From Brachyhypopomus gauderio (Eukaryota; Chordata; Actinopteri; Gymnotiformes; Hypopomidae), in contig NC_135213.1 in NCBI RefSeq assembly GCF_052324685.1, positions 1,763,146-1,827,145 on the forward strand: a stretch of 64,000 bases of DNA, given 5' to 3'. Shown one piece after another: positions 60,501-64,000 of this stretch. The notes below the pieces were generated by a model that saw nothing but the letters and a program-made list of their open reading frames with translations, ran no database searches and was not told the DNA's origin. The stretch's first letter is position 1; each line of letters starts with the position of its first letter. The translations under genes were made by a program, and so were the position numbers.

Positions 60501-62937
60501 CACATTTTGCGTTCACTCTTTTAAAAAGTCTTCAGAGACCTTTATCCTTAACCAGGAACGATTATGATTTTTTTCTTAAACCAGAAGATGTCATGGGTTC
60601 TTCCATGAGCAAAAATGAAATATTTTAACATACAAAATATGTTAAAACCATTCACACCCATACCACCAAGTCCTTTTATACAGTTTTGTTTTGTAGATAT
60701 TGTAAGGAGGTTTTACTCAGTGTAAGGCCAACACTATTGTTAGTGTAACAATAAGGTGTTGTGTAAGTGAAAGCACAATACTAATGTAAATGCACACCCA
60801 AAGCCAAAGCACAAAATGCTGTTTGTGTGTGACTAAGTGCTTTGTGTTTCTGCAGATCTTTCTGGAGTGTCCCAGACTGTTGTAGAGGTGAAGCTTCATG
60901 ATGCTGCTACTCTCCCCTGTAATCAGACGTGTTCTGGTTCGATCAGATGGACTGTGTCCCATATGTTTCATGACATTCGGGCTTTTTGTGGCGAGACATC
61001 ATGCCGGCCAAAGGAGGGATTTCACATGTCCCATGATCAGTACCTGAAGGGAGATTTCTCCCTCACCATCACTAATGCTGATTACACAAAGAGCGGCCGG
61101 TACACATGTGAGTGTGATAGTGTAAAGATCTGTGATGTGAGACTACGGATTGAACGTAAGTAATCCTTTACTGGGACTGTCCTGTCTTGTTCATATTTCT
61201 GATGGAACAGTATGTTAGAACAGCCTCTACTGTTTTGAGTTTAGAGATTTAGTGAAAATTCAGAGGAGTGTTGAAGGATGTGTGGCTGCAACATGTTCAT
61301 ACATTAAAGAGTCGATATAAACACATTACATGTATTTGTTTCTGTGTATCCAGCTCTCGCTTTGGCTGTTCATGTGAAGCCTGGACAATCTCTCGTCATG
61401 GACATGTCCGTGTCAGACCCAGTGGAGGTGTTTTTTACCAAAACTGGTGATGCCAATCCAAACACTGTCAGACTGTGTGATATCAAGGGACGTAGAGTTT
61501 GGTGTAACTTTCATAATGAGAAAAAGAACAGAGCATCCTTCAGTTCCAGCCTGCAGCTGAAGGGCTTGAAAGAGTCTGATAATGGTGTGTACACCATACA
61601 GGATGCCATTTCCAAGGAGGTCTTGGCAACCCACAGGGTGAATGTAAACGGTGGGTCTTGGTTTGGGTTACCTATCTCATTACAGTCTCCTGTTCGGTCA
61701 GAGATGTGCTTCCATAAACCGACATTTTTTTATAATGCATGTATAATTTTTACTTTTCATGGGTTAATTGAGTCTTTGCTTGTTTTCCCCTCAGCTTCCA
61801 GTGTCCAGTCTGAAGAAACCTTCACCCTGCAATGGCCTTCATACGTGCTAGTGATGTATGTGTCATATAGGAAGGCTGATAGTGACCTTGAAAACCCTGA
61901 CTGGATGTGTATGATGACAAGGTTTGGCAATGACTGTAATGAGAAGATAGTGATGTTCAGTTCCAGTCTGCAGCTGAAGGAGACGAAGGAGTCTGATAGT
62001 GGTGTTTACACCATACAGGGCCTCTGGAATGATGAAGTCATTGCTACATACACAGTGTCCGTTAATGGTAGGTCTTGATTTGATATTACTGCCTCTCACT
62101 ACAAATTACTGTGAGTGAAGTGTTGATATCTGTATAACTGTATAGTAATGATATATGTAATACTATGCAAAATATTTGTTGCATGGAGAATAACGTCACA
62201 GGCCATCTTGTAGTCATTGCAGGTGGTGCACAGGTTGGTCTGTCTGGTCCTACAGTCTCGGGTGACTATTTTATCCAGCAGTAGCTGGTGATTGGCTCCT
62301 CTGGTGATCTTGACAATGTCTTTCTGGGCTCCACACATGTATTGAGCCATGTGCCTATTCATCTTAGTCACAGTAATTCTTGACAGCATCTTCCATGTTA
62401 TGTTGAGGCACGTTATTGACTGATAATTGGATGGAACCTCCCCTTTCTTGTTGTCCTTCAAGACCAGGACTGTCCGTTCTTCAGTTAAGGGTGGTTTAGA
62501 TCCATTAGCTGTTGGTTCATTTGCACTGCCAGGTTCTCATAGAGTGCAGTTAACTTCACATCATCTGTGGAACCAAAGATAGCACCAAGTACCCCCTGAA
62601 AGAAAACATGGACATACATTTCTTACTGAAAAAGTTGTACCTGGTCCCCAGGACAGTGAGGACAAGGACAGTCAGGACAGGATGGGTGAAACACAGACCC
62701 TCAGAGAAGAGCTGAGGTCTTTAAGCCAATGGGGCGCCCCCTGTACTGGAGTAACATCAGAAAAATAACAGTGGTTAGAAACCAATTCAACAGTGATGAG
62801 AGAAATAAAAACAATGCAATTACAGAACCACATTATTATGCACAGTTCACTATGTACATTTCATTCTCTCTCTCTTTTTCTCTGTCTCTACTACAGATAA
62901 GTTGGGCCCAGGTACCGTGATGCAACCTGGTGTCTAA
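57559..62937 (+). CDS. Immunoglobulin-superfamily protein with two three-domain Ig modules, secreted by prediction
   Basis: Ten exons, all joined in phase 1, give 651 residues: 57,559-57,613; 58,020-58,319; 58,504-58,797; 58,942-59,226; 60,126-60,206; 60,336-60,365; 60,856-61,155; 61,354-61,650; 61,795-62,067; 62,897-62,937. Exon 1 is a signal peptide (MESCRTLVFSILLLHISV). Exons 2 and 7 are V-type Ig domains with VPC/LPC..W..GRY.CEC and extra cysteines. Exons 3-4 and 8-9 are Ig-like domains with S.GVYTI in place of the usual YxC. Exons 5-6 form a Thr/Pro linker. The short last exon lacks a membrane segment. I do not recognise a named ortholog; it resembles teleost multigene Ig receptor-like families. 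An alternative is two adjacent genes, the second lacking its signal exon. Confidence 0.75.
58020..59226 (+). CDS. Ig module A (exons 2-4)
   Basis: Three Ig-like exons of 300, 294 and 285 bp. Hallmarks are YHMSHDQYLKGDLSLTI, HVKPGQSLVMDVPLSD and SGVYTIWNIKKDEVIATYTV. Confidence 0.8.
59505..59606 (+). repeat. LINE/SINE-like 3' tail with (TTTGA)n
   Basis: GTAAAGCTGCTTTGTGACAA, AAAGCGCTATACAAATAAA and a TTTGATTTGATTTGA end. It is the same family as 14,082-14,165 in the opposite orientation and lies between the two Ig modules. Confidence 0.7.
59640..60120. other. Ig gene intron, no other feature
   Basis: A short imperfect tandem repeat of the ATCCCATAAT/ATAGTCCC type lies at 59,875-60,005. Confidence 0.5.
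60856..62067 (+). CDS. Ig module B (exons 7-9)
   Basis: Exons of 300, 297 and 273 bp, clear duplicates of module A. Even the intron after the V-type exon is alike (GTGTGGCTGCA, TCGATATAAA, TTACATGTATTTGTTTCTG). Confidence 0.8.
62099..62500 (-). mobile_element. Reverse-transcriptase fragment in the last Ig-gene intron
   Basis: Minus-strand frame with NYQSITCLNITWKMLSRI, HMAQYMCGAQKDIVKITRGA and TNLCTTCNDYKMACD, resembling the start of a non-LTR RT domain. The remainder to 62,720 looks like more of the same element, degraded. Confidence 0.6.
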
Positions 62938-63452
62938 GAGACGAGACTGCAAGTTCAACAAGCTGAGCTACTGATAACCACCGAGGATGTATCTTAATTA
63001 CTGCGTCTGCCACTCAAAGTAATAATGTTATGTTTATGTCGGGACTGTTTTCATAGCAAGGTCATCTGAAATGTGTGTAACCTATTTTAGCATGGTTTGC
63101 TGGACAAAGGCTTGGCAGATCTTTTTGTTGAAGAATCGGATTGTGTTCATGGTGTAGGTTGACCAAGCTTGCTTGATTACTCACTATGAAAGGATTTAGA
63201 TGTTATTTCTATGATTGTTTTGATTATGTGTCATTATTTTGAATGGATCTTTAGCTATTCTTTGCCATGGTGACTGCTTGTGAGACATGCATCAAGGCAA
63301 GGAGGTGATAACTCCTCATCCACACCTTATCATCCATCTCCTGTCTCTCTCCCCATCTATTCCCTCCCTCAACATCTCCCGATTCTTTGTTTGATCTTAT
63401 TCCTGTGACGAACTACCTGTTTGATTATCTCCCTGCTTTCTGACCAAAACAT

Positions 63453-63458
63453 GAAATA
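63453..63458 (+). terminator. Polyadenylation signal of the Ig gene
   Basis: AATAAA in ACATGAAATAAACAGAG, about 515 bp after the stop codon. Confidence 0.5.
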
Positions 63459-63479
63459 AACAGAGACAGAGGATCAATA

Positions 63480-64000
63480 CAGACTGCTGACTCATTATTG
63501 TCAACTGTAGAATTTACAGGCACTGTGACTCTTCTTTATCTACCTGGATCATGTTTACCTTCTCATAACATGGCAGTGTGCATAGACGCAGTGGCTCACA
63601 ACTCTCCATTCTCTTCTTCCATTGTCTTTGTTCCTGTGGATTTAAAAAAGTATTTAAAAGTTTGAGTTAAACACTGACACAAGTGAATTCACATACTTTG
63701 GGTACTTTGTATAGCTATTTTGTTAACCATCATGAAATAAATCATAAGGTAACTTCATGAAATAACTTTCCCACAAGTACGAATTGTTAACATTACCAAT
63801 GAAATACTAAGAAAACATATTTTAACAAGACAGAAAGGGGGAAAACATTGGGGTGTAGATGCATTTATTTTTGCTGTTTTGAATGTGTTGTGCTTTGAAA
63901 CCAGCTCTCCTCTGGCTAAATATTAATCGTGTTCTTAGTTGCTTTGAGCTCTGTGCACTTCTGAGATCCGTTATAAGTTTGCTAATGTTCAGAATGCTTC
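63480..64000. other. No recognised feature
   Basis: AT-rich sequence to the window edge; nothing coding seen. Confidence 0.45.

Overview
This window is teleost fish nuclear DNA. The evidence is long introns with GT-AG borders, abundant (CA)n, (TA)n and (TC)n microsatellites, and a dense mix of fish-type mobile elements (Tc1/mariner, hAT, PIF/Harbinger-like, pogo, Penelope, RTE and L2-type LINEs, V-SINE-like tails, Sushi-type LTR elements). The host genes are also typically teleost. I cannot name the species.

Layout. At 1-5.4 kb there is a PHD-finger C-terminal exon, a truncated LTR retrotransposon that kept its 5' LTR and gag, a broken stonustoxin-family (SNTX-like) pseudogene, Tc1 debris and an L2-type LINE tail. 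A complete two-exon SNTX-like gene lies on the minus strand (5,997-8,497). From 8.6 to 19 kb there are mainly repeats, including several terminal-inverted-repeat elements, a split pogo-type transposase and a Penelope-like element. A CpG-rich stretch at 20.0-21.6 kb ends a candidate 5' exon with a strong splice donor; I infer it to be the rusc2 promoter. Between 24.6 and 26.3 kb a PIF/Harbinger-like element is nested inside a hAT element, and both have recognisable target duplications.

Two tandem goose-type lysozyme genes lie on the minus strand at 27.47-30.64 kb and 32.24-34.23 kb. Both have the same five-exon structure with identical exon lengths. The first keeps the catalytic glutamate; the second has alanine there. 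From 35.9 to 51.9 kb the plus strand carries rusc2 (RUN and SH3 domain containing 2, iporin). I reconstructed it as 12 coding exons that join in frame to 1,698 residues. If the 20.5 kb exon belongs to rusc2, the lysozyme pair sits antisense in its first intron.

From 57.56 to 62.94 kb the plus strand holds an immunoglobulin-superfamily gene: a signal-peptide exon, two tandem copies of a three-exon Ig module, a Thr/Pro-rich linker and a short last exon with no visible transmembrane segment. All its introns are phase 1.

The window mixes innate-immunity-type genes (g-type lysozymes, SNTX-like, Ig receptor-like), which show recent local duplication, with one conserved single-copy gene, rusc2. Exon borders were chosen by eye from GT-AG sites, reading frame and family knowledge; no alignment or database search was run.
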